From Saprospiraceae bacterium UBA3362 (lineage in GTDB: Bacteria; Bacteroidota; Bacteroidia; Chitinophagales; Saprospiraceae), in assembly GCA_002360455.1 (NCBI GenBank), contig DEQQ01000007.1:1-10860 (forward strand): a DNA stretch of 10,860 bases. The letters run 5' to 3'. Each line of letters starts with the position of its first letter. Within the stretch, counting starts at the first letter, position 1. The notes beneath the pieces were generated by a model. The model did not search any database. It saw only the letters and a program-made list of their open reading frames with translations, and was not told the origin of the DNA. Made by a program: the position numbers and the translations under genes. Below are positions 1-6,835 of the stretch, one piece after another.

Positions 1-457
1 AATAAGCGCCTACGAATTTCATAACTACAAGTTCATATATTCCTGCACTATCTTTGGTCAAGATCAATCTAAAATTTTTATTTATAGCATACTGGTTTAA
101 TTGTTGAGAGTCAATGGCTACAACCCCTCTGTTTACAATTATATTACTTAGATTGGATTTGATTATTGGAATTTCCATAACGCTGCGATTTGTGATTTGA
201 TCAAAGAAAATAGTACATTTTGACCAATCCAGCTCAATCAATTTATTACTGTCCATAGTTTCCTCGCCAGTTCTGTTGCTTAGAGTTGTAAAGTTGATAT
301 TGGATGCAACTAACGCAGATTGAATATAATTTTTTCCTTCTTCGAATGTTATTTTTGGAATGGTAAAATGTTGGTCAGGAAGTTCCTTTTTGCACGAGAT
401 TAATGAAAATAAAATAATACATGTCCAGAAAATAAATACTGTTGTGATAGTTTTCAT
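1..457 (-). CDS. Partial lipoprotein, hypothetical (C-terminus off the left edge)
   Basis: An open frame reads leftward from ATG at 457-455 to the window edge, giving 152 codons without a stop. The N-terminus is a lipoprotein signal peptide: two-residue MK start, hydrophobic stretch at about residues 4-20, and a lipobox LISC with Cys22 as the predicted lipidation site, followed by KKEL. The rest is not an enzyme I recognise. The layout (a predicted helix with EEGKNY near residue 40, a short motif with Trp around LIELDWSKC, an EIPI strand, then RLILTKDSAGIYELVVMKF) resembles Bacteroidota lipoproteins of unknown function in which a Trp-containing segment precedes paired beta strands. That resemblance is from memory. 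The protein is probably anchored in the outer membrane. Only the N-terminal part is present, so the full length is unknown. Confidence 0.75.
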   Translation of the reverse strand, partial: MKTITTVFIFWTCIILFSLISCKKELPDQHFTIPKITFEEGKNYIQSALVASNINFTTLSNRTGEETMDSNKLIELDWSKCTIFFDQITNRSVMEIPIIKSNLSNIIVNRGVVAIDSQQLNQYAINKNFRLILTKDSAGIYELVVMKFVGAY

Positions 458-787
458 AATTTTAAATATTAAAATGAACAAATGATTTGCATTTATATTA
501 GTGTTGAGTTCATGGTGAGTTAGATTTTCTACTATGGTGCAAATGAAATAAATGAACAATTAAAATCCTTATATTCTAAGTGTAACTTTTTCTTTTATAC
601 TACAAAGGTGAAGAATGAATCTCAAACTGTCAATAATTATTATCGGGTATAATTCGCATAGAAAAATGTTATATTATTTTTTTAACAATCTAACGCTTAA
701 ACTAATCCAACCGACCTTAATTCTACCTAAAAAATGAAAAATGCAGCAAGTTTTTTCAATTAATTTTCTTTACTACATTCATTATCC
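458..787. other. Intergenic region between the lipoprotein gene and the first paralogue
   Basis: No credible gene in 330 bases of AT-rich sequence. It receives the 3' end of the leftward paralogue gene and holds the upstream region of the leftward lipoprotein gene. I see a possible promoter at 603-634 but no convincing hairpin terminator for the paralogue gene. The last 16 bases (772-787) belong to the duplicated block shared with 2476-2491. Confidence 0.6.
603..634 (-). promoter_or_regulatory. Possible Bacteroidota-type promoter for the lipoprotein gene
   Basis: Read on the minus strand there is ATTG (634-631), a 20-base spacer, then CACCTTTG (610-603). The second box differs from the Bacteroidota -7 consensus TAnnTTTG at one base (C for T), and the spacing fits the known 17-23 bases. 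It would leave a leader of about 140 bases before the ATG at 457, which is long. This is a weak prediction. Confidence 0.25.
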
Positions 788-1776
788 TTACATTTTTATG
801 AACATAGAAGAATACTGTTTTCCATCCTTTAATACCAAGGACAAGGAATAGTTCCCAGGAGGTAGATTGGGCAATTGGATTTTGCTATCTCCTTCTGTCA
901 AGGACAGCTTGGAGCTGAGTACAAGCTGACCCTGAGTATTGTAAATTTTATACTGTACATTTTCTTCGGTTTGTTTGTCGTAAATATGGAGTGTAAGATC
1001 TCCATAGACTGGAAGCGGACTTATTGCTATAGTTCCGATCCTAATGGAATGAAAAGTTTTGGGTGAATCTTCCACTCTGTTGATCTGCTGGATGTTGATG
1101 GTAATGGAGCTATCACATTGTGAGGTTGTCAAACATCCGTTTTGATCCGTAATCAAAATAGTAGGCTCAAAACCAAAAGAATCTGCCGTAAAGGAATAAC
1201 TATAACCTCCACCAACGATCAGTCTCTCGTCCGGGAGTTCCTCAAAGGCATTGACATACATTCTATTGTACGAGATGGTTCCATCTTGGAGAGTATCGAC
1301 CAAATAATTATAAACCTTGGACCAATTGAGTTCTCCCTGAGGAGAGAATCGAGACAGTCTATGACCAAAAGTACATTCTGTCTGCAGCGGATCTTTTATT
1401 CCGTCAAGCAAGACAATATCTTTGTTTTTACACTGAATCATCTTGTATGGACTGATGACGTCTCTTCTATAGATGAAAAAGTTGGTCCATCGATGCCTGT
1501 TCAAGCTGTTGTAACCCATAAGTGCAAAATGGCTGCCAGACCATGTGGTGTCGTTGATTGCTACCAAACTGTCCAATTGAGTCAATACTGCAAATCCCTT
1601 GTCAGGCAAGGCAGCATTGAGATGATGAACTGTGTTTAAATCTGCTGCTTCCAAAGTATCCACATTGTAGTTGTAAGTGTATTTTACAAATTCAAACTTG
1701 GTCCCCTGAAACAGTATCGTCCCGTCAGATTTGAATCTAATGAGAATGGGTATGCTTTGAGAAGTTGTTATATCGT
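772..1776. repeat. Direct repeat, copy A (3' two thirds of paralogue 1 plus 16 flanking bases)
   Basis: Aligns without gaps to 2476-3480 at a constant offset of 1704 bases. I count about 45 mismatches in roughly 1005 positions (about 95.5% identity). The 280 bases nearest the gene's 3' end have only two differences. Mismatches cluster between about 1340 and 1660. Identity continues 16 bases past the stop codon into non-coding DNA. Beyond about 1776 it falls away sharply. Confidence 0.9.
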
Positions 1777-2422
1777 TGGGAACTTTTCTAGTAGTAACTG
1801 AAACAGTATATACAAATTCATCCGGCGCAACCTGAGATAAAAAAGGTGTGGTAGGGTGATAATATGGACTACTGTCCAGCTTGATCTCCCTCCGCCATAG
1901 TTGTTCACCGTCATAATTCAATTTTGTAAAATAATGTTTCTGGTTGATAATTCCATTGGGTACAAAAGAAGAGCCTGCGAGTACATATCCCGAACCGTCA
2001 TCTAAGATTCTAGAGCAGAAAATATTATTGATTGTTTGTTCTACAGGGAATCTCTTGATGAGCTGTAGGTTTTTGTCCCTTTGCTCAATGATGGAGAAAT
2101 AATTTGGACTTGGGCCTTCAACACCAAGGCTAATGAATGGGAACAAAGGGTTACGAGAAAAACAAGTAAAAGGTTGGTTTTTGGAAACAGCTTGCGTTTG
2201 AGAGATAGGATTGAAATCTGCATCGTACAACTCCCCATATTTTACAGTATCGGCGAAAATTCCGTCTCTGTACATTAGAAAAGCATCTTCATAATATTTA
2301 AAATCGATAAAGGAAAAATTGGGAAATTGTTTATAAGTTTTCGCTCCAATCCATTGAGCATATATGCAGGAACAATGGAATACTAAAAAAGTAAAAACCA
2401 GACTACAAAATGATTTATTCAT
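788..2422 (-). CDS. Secreted T9SS-sorted, beta-propeller-like protein (tandem paralogue 1)
   Basis: A 544-residue protein starting at the ATG at 2422-2420. The frame is open further upstream, but the MNK start is shared with the neighbouring paralogue and places a clean signal peptide at the N-terminus (hydrophobic residues 6-19, cleavage expected after IYA at residue 22). The middle has repeated units with the rhythm of propeller blades: a short hydrophobic strand ending in Gly, then a strand with a D/S-x-G turn and a Trp, e.g. around residues 145-180 (SGYVLAG, LNYDGEQLW), 275-313 (KGFAVL, RHRW), 334-368 (KDIVLLDG, SPQGELNW) and 398-431 (ERLIVGGGY, DQNGC). Residues about 460-544 are a T9SS type A sorting tail (SPLPVYGDLTL, YKIYNTQGQLV, LPNLPPGNYSLSL, final FIKM). 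It is therefore probably exported and released or surface-anchored. The substrate or ligand is unknown. It lies 69 bases downstream of paralogue 2 and is probably co-transcribed with it. Confidence 0.85.
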   Translation of the reverse strand: MNKSFCSLVFTFLVFHCSCIYAQWIGAKTYKQFPNFSFIDFKYYEDAFLMYRDGIFADTVKYGELYDADFNPISQTQAVSKNQPFTCFSRNPLFPFISLGVEGPSPNYFSIIEQRDKNLQLIKRFPVEQTINNIFCSRILDDGSGYVLAGSSFVPNGIINQKHYFTKLNYDGEQLWRREIKLDSSPYYHPTTPFLSQVAPDEFVYTVSVTTRKVPNDITTSQSIPILIRFKSDGTILFQGTKFEFVKYTYNYNVDTLEAADLNTVHHLNAALPDKGFAVLTQLDSLVAINDTTWSGSHFALMGYNSLNRHRWTNFFIYRRDVISPYKMIQCKNKDIVLLDGIKDPLQTECTFGHRLSRFSPQGELNWSKVYNYLVDTLQDGTISYNRMYVNAFEELPDERLIVGGGYSYSFTADSFGFEPTILITDQNGCLTTSQCDSSITINIQQINRVEDSPKTFHSIRIGTIAISPLPVYGDLTLHIYDKQTEENVQYKIYNTQGQLVLSSKLSLTEGDSKIQLPNLPPGNYSLSLVLKDGKQYSSMFIKM

Positions 2423-2475
2423 TGGGTTTGAAACTAAACAAGATATCAAAATCTAACAATTGAAAAAACGCAACA

Positions 2476-3480
2476 ACTACATTCATTATCCTTACATTTT
2501 TATGAACATAGAAGAATACTGTTTTCCATCCTTTAATACCAAGGACAAGGAATAGTTCCCAGGAGGTAGATTGGGCAATTGGATTTTGCTATCTCCTTCT
2601 GTCAAGGACAGCGTGGAGTTGAGTACAAGCTGACCCTGAGTATTGTAAATTTTATACTGTACATTTTCTTCGGTTTGTTTGTCGTAAATATGGAGTGTAA
2701 GATCTCCATAGACTGGAAGCGGACTTATTGCTATAGTTCCGATCCTAATGGAATGAAAAGTTTTGGGTGAATCTTCCACACTGTTGATCTGTTGGATGTT
2801 GATGGTAATGGAGCTATCACATTGTGAGGCTGTCAAACATCCATTTTGATCTGTGATCAAAATAGTAGGCTCAAAACCAAATGAATCTGCTGTAAAGGAA
2901 TAGATATAACCTCCACCAACGATCAGTCTCTCGTCCGGGAGTTCCTCAAAGGCATTGACATACATTCTATTGTAGGAGATGGTTCCATCTTGGAGAGTAT
3001 CGACCAAATAATTATAAACCTTGGACCACTTGAGTTCTCCCTGAGGAGAGAATCGAGACAGCCGGTGACCAAAAGTACATTCTGTCTGCAGCGGATCTTT
3101 TATTCCGTCAAGCAAGACAATATCTTTGTTTTTACACTGAATCATCTTGTATGGACGGCTGGCATCTCTTATATAGATGAAAAAGTTGGTCCATCGATGC
3201 CTGTTCAAGCTGTCGTAACCCATAAGGGCAAAATGCTTACTAGACCATGTGGTATCACCGATTACTACCAAACTGTCCAATTGAGTCAATACTGCAAATC
3301 CCTTGTCAGGCAAAGCAGCATTGAGATGATGAATTGTGTTGTAACTAGCTGCACCCAAAGTATCCACATTGTAGTTGTAAGTGTATTTTACAAATTCAAA
3401 CTTGGTTCCCTGAAACAGAATCGTCCCGTCAGATTTGAATCTAATGAGGATGGGTATGCTTTGAGAAGTTGTTATATCAT
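2476..3480. repeat. Direct repeat, copy B (3' two thirds of paralogue 2 plus 16 flanking bases)
   Basis: Partner of 772-1776, with offset 1704 and no gaps. The shared block starts 16 bases beyond the stop codon and ends inside the gene near the codons for the VPNDITTSQS motif. The adjoining 5' part of the gene (3481-about 4050) matches paralogue 1 far less well. Confidence 0.9.
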
Positions 3481-4123
3481 TGGGCACTGTTCTGGTTAAA
3501 ACAGCACTGGTATATACAAATTCATCCGGTGCTACCTGACAAATAAATGGTATTCGTGCAAAATACGATGGACTGCTATCGAGCTTGAATTCCTTTCTCC
3601 ACAATTGTTGGCCGTCATAACTCAATTTTGCTATATACTGTTTAGATTCATTTTTATTGTTCGTATGAACAATATTTCCTACCACTATATATCCGGTACT
3701 ATCATCAATAATCCTTTGACAAAGAATATCACTGGTGGTCTGTTCTACAGGAAATCTTTTGATGAGCTGTAGGTTCTTGTCCCTTTGTTCAATTACAGAC
3801 ATAATTTGAGGATTAGGATCATCTATACCAATGCTAATAAATTCATACAAAGGATTGCGAGAAACTCCCGGCAGTGTTTGGTTTTTCGGAGTAGGTTTTA
3901 CATGGAAAACAGGATTAAAATTGGCATCATACAATTCTGCAAATATTGAGTCAAGTGTAAAGCCTAATCTATACATTAAAACACCATCTTTATATGGTTT
4001 GATATCATAGAATGTATAATTAGGGAACTCCTTATAAGTCTTAGCTCCAATCCATTGAGCATAAACTCCGGAACAATGGAATACTAACAAAGTAAAAACC
4101 AGAGTACAAAATGCTTTATTCAT
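2492..4123 (-). CDS. Secreted T9SS-sorted, beta-propeller-like protein (tandem paralogue 2)
   Basis: A 543-residue paralogue of the neighbouring gene, starting at ATG 4123-4121. A 12-residue upstream extension is possible, but it is not conserved in the sister gene and would spoil the signal peptide. Signal peptide residues 1-22 (cleavage after VYA). The blade-like repeats and the C-terminal T9SS type A sorting tail are as in paralogue 1. By eye, residues about 24-212 are only about 57% identical to paralogue 1, whereas residues from VPNDITTSQS to the end differ at about 19 of 331 positions (about 94%). The conserved island RDKNLQLIKRFPVEQT sits inside the divergent half. The start codon overlaps the stop of a decayed T9SS-tail fragment (ATGAATAA). 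This looks like a tandem duplication with later diversification of the N-terminal domain or gene conversion of the 3' part. Function unknown. Confidence 0.85.
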   Translation of the reverse strand: MNKAFCTLVFTLLVFHCSGVYAQWIGAKTYKEFPNYTFYDIKPYKDGVLMYRLGFTLDSIFAELYDANFNPVFHVKPTPKNQTLPGVSRNPLYEFISIGIDDPNPQIMSVIEQRDKNLQLIKRFPVEQTTSDILCQRIIDDSTGYIVVGNIVHTNNKNESKQYIAKLSYDGQQLWRKEFKLDSSPSYFARIPFICQVAPDEFVYTSAVLTRTVPNDITTSQSIPILIRFKSDGTILFQGTKFEFVKYTYNYNVDTLGAASYNTIHHLNAALPDKGFAVLTQLDSLVVIGDTTWSSKHFALMGYDSLNRHRWTNFFIYIRDASRPYKMIQCKNKDIVLLDGIKDPLQTECTFGHRLSRFSPQGELKWSKVYNYLVDTLQDGTISYNRMYVNAFEELPDERLIVGGGYIYSFTADSFGFEPTILITDQNGCLTASQCDSSITINIQQINSVEDSPKTFHSIRIGTIAISPLPVYGDLTLHIYDKQTEENVQYKIYNTQGQLVLNSTLSLTEGDSKIQLPNLPPGNYSLSLVLKDGKQYSSMFIKM

Positions 4124-4355
4124 TGGATTTAATGATTTTGAGGGTTTGCTTTCCGGCAATAAATATAAAATAAATACCGGACTTAAGATGAGCTATCGGT
4201 ACAGTTATACTGTTTTGGGTACAGGAGCTATGCTGATTGTAGCGGATTTTTCCCATCAAATCTACTATATGCTTCAATGGCGTTGAAATACTCCCCACTG
4301 TGGACATATGAAATACAAATCTGCATTCTGTTCTATTGTGTTGCGAGATGAACAA
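4116..4355 (-). pseudogene. Remnant of a T9SS sorting-tail gene
   Basis: An open frame of about 79 codons whose last ~55 residues look like a T9SS type A sorting tail: PLKHIVDLMGKIRYNQ (the 'iyDllGk' strand and turn), then NSITVPIAHLKSGIYFIFI (the 'i.i..L.sGiYfi.i' strand pair), ending KIIKSNE. The preceding residues (MFISQHNRTECRFVF) do not form a signal peptide, and no upstream coding domain is visible, so this looks like the 3' end of a gene that lost its body. The tail sequence differs from those of the two downstream paralogues, so it is not simply a third copy of them. The stop codon (4118-4116) lies inside the first codons of paralogue 2. An exact TAGATTTG box lies within it (minus strand, 4264-4257) and could serve paralogue 2, but I find no -33 box at proper spacing. 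Confidence 0.5.
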
Positions 4356-4604
4356 TTGTTACCATTATTACAAGAAAAATTTGGAGATTCTATTAAATGT
4401 AAAATTTTAAATATTCATAAGCACTAGAGTCTGATGCTTACGAATGTGGAATCATTGTATATAAATAAATTAGTTTTTATTTTACCTCCATTATTTTAGG
4501 AGCTTAGGATAAAAAGGCTTGCAATATGCTCTTTCTTTGAGTGAGGTGGACGATTAATTGGAATTTAGATTTGATTTTTGATGAACATTTTACCAAAATC
4601 TCCC
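4356..4604. other. Divergent intergenic region
   Basis: AT-rich spacer between the leftward T9SS genes and the rightward envelope operon, with no gene visible. It contains a weak inverted repeat TAAGCA/TGCTTA (4418-4423 and 4435-4440, 11-base loop), an isolated TAGATTTG box on the plus strand (4566-4573) with no -33 partner at correct spacing, and the left arm of the dyad at 4589-4613. Confidence 0.5.
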
Positions 4605-4613
4605 TTTGGTGAA
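4589..4613. promoter_or_regulatory. Imperfect dyad overlapping a promoter -33 box (operator-like)
   Basis: TTTACCAAA (4589-4597) and TTTGGTGAA (4605-4613) are complementary at 8 of 9 positions around a 7-base centre. The right arm contains the TTTG that serves as a candidate -33 element for the promoter at 4605-4632. A regulator binding here could block transcription. It could instead form an RNA hairpin in a transcript starting further upstream. There is no T-tract, so a terminator is unlikely. Confidence 0.3.
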
Positions 4614-4632
4614 TGGAAGCAAATTATATTTG
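4605..4632 (+). promoter_or_regulatory. Bacteroidota-type promoter of the RNA element and envelope operon
   Basis: TATATTTG at 4625-4632 matches the Bacteroidota -7 consensus TAnnTTTG exactly. TTTG at 4605-4608 is a -33 candidate, with a 16-base gap, one short of the usual 17-23. Transcription would begin near 4638, just before the structured element at 4663-4754, and run into the barrel, waaA and hldE genes. Confidence 0.45.
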
Positions 4633-4662
4633 TAATCGTTTAGTTCAGTAAGTACTGTGTCT

Positions 4663-4754
4663 CTGTGAGGGATAGAAGTGGAAAGACCGGAGCGAACGTT
4701 AGTGAGTGAGGACTTGGAACGTATAGCCCGACCCCACAGAATGTGGGGGCACAG
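4663..4754 (+). ncRNA. Structured RNA-like element in the leader of the envelope operon
   Basis: A GC-richer 92-base segment in AT-rich surroundings that folds coherently by hand. A closing helix CTGTG/CACAG (4663-4667 with 4750-4754) encloses GGG/CCC (4669-4671 with 4727-4729), an inner hairpin ACGTT/AACGT (4696-4700 with 4718-4722) and a 7-bp hairpin CCCCACA/TGTGGGG (4732-4738 with 4742-4748) with a GAA loop. The motifs GGGATAGAAG and GGAACGTATAGCCCGACCCC match, from memory, a dispersed element seen in many Bacteroidota intergenic regions. I cannot name its family with certainty; Rfam Flavo-1 is one candidate to compare. It lies about 25 bases after a predicted transcription start and 28 bases before the next ATG, so it could be a cis-acting leader or a separate small RNA. 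The GTG-initiated frame through it is not a credible protein extension. Confidence 0.5.
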
Positions 4755-4782
4755 CCTGAACCTATTCATCAATATTGGATCT

Positions 4783-5541
4783 ATGAATCATATAAAGATT
4801 TATTTTAGCTTGTTTTTATTGTGCGTTTTTGCCCATCAATCGACAGTGGCTCAGACCGCTCCCAGGCCTGCGATAATGCTTGATATCCACAATCTGGTGG
4901 GGCAGGTGAGTGGGGACATGGCAAAGAGGTATAGTGGGCATTTTGGGATTGGTGGAGGACTGAGTTATCAGCCAATTAAAAATCATTTTCAGTTCGGTGC
5001 AAAATTCAGTTATTTTTATGGAAGGACGGTCAAGGAGGATGTCATGGCTCCGTTTAGAACGGCGACAGATGGGTTGTTGATTGGTGAGGATCGTTTTTTG
5101 GCTGAGATGCGTTTGAGAGAAAGAGGCTTCAATGCACAATTGTACACGGGAGGGATTTTTCCATTTCCTGAAAGAGCTACTTTTCGCCACGGAATCAAAT
5201 GGCAGTTGGGTGTAGGATTTTTGCAACATAAAATCAGAATGCAAGATGAGGCTAAGGCCCTGCGACAATTTACTACTGATGTGCTCAAGGGATTGGACAG
5301 AATGTGTAATGGATACAGTATTGTTCCTTTTCTTGGCTATGAATATTTGAGTTATAACGGTAGGATTAATTTTTATTTTGGACTTGAGCCTGTGATTGGA
5401 TTTACCGGCTCCAGAAGAACATGGAATTATGACACGAATACTACAGATTTTGGTGTCAAAAGATTGGATATGTTGTGGAATGTAAAAGTAGGATGGTATC
5501 TGCCGTTTTTTATTGAGAGGGCTGATCAAGTAGATTATTGA
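4783..5541 (+). CDS. Probable outer-membrane beta-barrel protein of unknown function, upstream of waaA
   Basis: A 252-residue protein from ATG 4783. A longer frame beginning at a GTG at 4678 runs through the structured RNA element and would bury the signal peptide, so I reject it. Residues 1-23 are a signal peptide (hydrophobic residues 6-17, cleavage expected after TVA). The mature part has alternating aromatic/glycine strands typical of small outer-membrane barrels, e.g. FGIGGGLSYQP, FQFGAKFSYFYGR, WQLGVGFLQHK, VPFLGYEYLSYNG, INFYFGLEPVIGFTG and LWNVKVGWYLPFF, with polar loops between. No catalytic motif is visible and I do not recognise a named family. Its stop codon overlaps the waaA start by one base (TGATG), implying translational coupling and a link to LPS or envelope assembly. 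The barrel call rests on pattern only. Confidence 0.7.
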   Translation: MNHIKIYFSLFLLCVFAHQSTVAQTAPRPAIMLDIHNLVGQVSGDMAKRYSGHFGIGGGLSYQPIKNHFQFGAKFSYFYGRTVKEDVMAPFRTATDGLLIGEDRFLAEMRLRERGFNAQLYTGGIFPFPERATFRHGIKWQLGVGFLQHKIRMQDEAKALRQFTTDVLKGLDRMCNGYSIVPFLGYEYLSYNGRINFYFGLEPVIGFTGSRRTWNYDTNTTDFGVKRLDMLWNVKVGWYLPFFIERADQVDY

Positions 5542-6782
5542 TGTTGTATTTGTATCGGATTTTTATTCCGTTTTATTTTGCTTTGATCCGATTTGCAGCC
5601 CGGTTTAGACCTGATGCAAAAAAATGGACAGAGGGCAGAAAAGAGTTGAAGAATCAGCTCAGCCAATTTGCTCAAAAGCATAAGGGTAAAAAAACCATTT
5701 GGATGCATTGCGCATCGTTGGGAGAGTATGAACAGGGTCGGCCTGTTTGGGAACAGTTGAAAAAAGAATATCCTGAAGAAATTTTTTGTTTAAGTTTTTT
5801 TTCACCAAGCGGATATGATCAATGCAAACAAGAAGATCATGCAGATTTGCTGTGCTATTTTCCATCTGACCTTAGAGAAGAAGTTCAATTTTTTTTGGAT
5901 GCAGTACAGCCAAAATTGGCTTTGTTTGTCAAATACGAATTTTGGTATAATTGTTTGGAAGAATTGCAAAAGAGGAAAATTCCTATTTTATTTTTTGCGA
6001 CGCATATTCATCAAAGTTCTTATTTGCGGTCGAGATTAGCGGGTACATTTCATGGAGTTTTAAAAAAATGTGAGCAAATTTTTGTTCAGAATGAGGACAG
6101 TTTGGAATTTTTACAAAGCCAGCATTTTAGCAATGTCAGGATCCTTGGAGATCCCCGTGTGGACAGGGTTTTGGAGGTAAAAAAACAAGCTAAAAGGGAT
6201 GCAATTCTTGAGCGATTTCGAGTCGGTAAGAAACTGCTTATTGTGGGAAGCAGTTGGCCGGGAGATGAAGACTTGGTATTGTCTGCCATGAAGCATGATT
6301 CTCTCCAAGGATCATGGAAGACTGTTTTTTTTCCGCATGATCTCAGTGCAGCCCATTTACAAGAATTGCTCGCCAAGTGTTCTCAGCCTATACTCTATAG
6401 TGAATGTCATCAGGATCAAAACATTGAGGCAGATCAGCTTATTGTTGATAGAATCGGATTATTGAAATTTTTATATCATTATGCAGATGCAGTTCATGTA
6501 GGAGGAGGATTTGGGAAGGGAGTACATAGTATTTTGGAGCCTTTGGTTTATGAAAAGCGGATTAGTTTTGGTCCGAAATATCAAAAATTTAATGAAGCTG
6601 TGTATGGTGTTCAAAAATCATTTTTATTTTCAATTCAGACTGAGCAAGAGCTCATTCGTTGTCTTCTCTTGAATGAGGATGAGTTGGAGGAAATTCAAAT
6701 GAAAATTCAAAAATTTATTTTATTTAACTCCGGAGCAACACAGAAAATTTGTGAATACATTGGTGAGAAAAATTTAATTTGA
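5541..6782 (+). CDS. waaA: 3-deoxy-D-manno-octulosonic acid (Kdo) transferase
   Basis: A 413-residue protein, a normal length for WaaA/KdtA (glycosyltransferase family GT30), which transfers Kdo from CMP-Kdo to the lipid A precursor at the inner face of the cytoplasmic membrane. The N-terminal hydrophobic segment (residues 1-21, LYLYRIFIPFYFALIRF) is the usual membrane-associated helix. The family signature CASLGE with the catalytic-base Glu (Glu62) is present. Others are KYEFWYN (131-137), GDPRVDRV (203-210), GSSWPGDE (236-243), PHD (265-267) and the C-terminal CMP-binding region GGGFGKGVHSILEP (321-334) followed by FGPKY and FNEA. I start it at ATG 5541, which overlaps the stop of the barrel gene; a TTG three bases earlier is in frame but less likely. 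Whether it adds one or two Kdo residues cannot be read from the sequence. hldE follows after 53 bases. Confidence 0.95.
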   Translation: MLYLYRIFIPFYFALIRFAARFRPDAKKWTEGRKELKNQLSQFAQKHKGKKTIWMHCASLGEYEQGRPVWEQLKKEYPEEIFCLSFFSPSGYDQCKQEDHADLLCYFPSDLREEVQFFLDAVQPKLALFVKYEFWYNCLEELQKRKIPILFFATHIHQSSYLRSRLAGTFHGVLKKCEQIFVQNEDSLEFLQSQHFSNVRILGDPRVDRVLEVKKQAKRDAILERFRVGKKLLIVGSSWPGDEDLVLSAMKHDSLQGSWKTVFFPHDLSAAHLQELLAKCSQPILYSECHQDQNIEADQLIVDRIGLLKFLYHYADAVHVGGGFGKGVHSILEPLVYEKRISFGPKYQKFNEAVYGVQKSFLFSIQTEQELIRCLLLNEDELEEIQMKIQKFILFNSGATQKICEYIGEKNLI

Positions 6783-6835
6783 TTGTTATGAGGTTCATTG
6801 AAACTATAAATTAATTCGGCTGTTTGAACTAGATC

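Noticed and set aside
1142..1639. Plus-strand open frame of 165 codons, with a similar one at 2990-3499
   Set aside because: Both lie antisense to the T9SS paralogues, exist in both copies only because the underlying DNA is duplicated, and show no protein-like domains or start context.
2357..2422. Cysteines in the signal peptide of paralogue 1 (VFHCSC) as a lipobox
   Set aside because: The residues before either Cys do not fit a lipobox and only one Cys is kept in paralogue 2. Signal peptidase I cleavage after IYA/VYA fits both.
4566..4573. TAGATTTG box as the main promoter of the envelope operon
   Set aside because: It matches the -7 consensus, but the nearest TTTG (4536-4539) is 26 bases upstream, outside the usual 17-23. 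The pair at 4605-4632 is closer to rule and nearer the gene.
4678..4782. 35-codon N-terminal extension of the barrel gene starting at GTG 4678
   Set aside because: It translates the structured RNA-like element and would place a charged segment before an otherwise perfect signal peptide. The ATG at 4783 is preferred.
4816..5529. Minus-strand open frame of 237 codons
   Set aside because: It is antisense to the barrel gene, with no signal peptide or recognisable motif and a shadow-like composition. The plus-strand gene is supported by its signal peptide and coupling to waaA.
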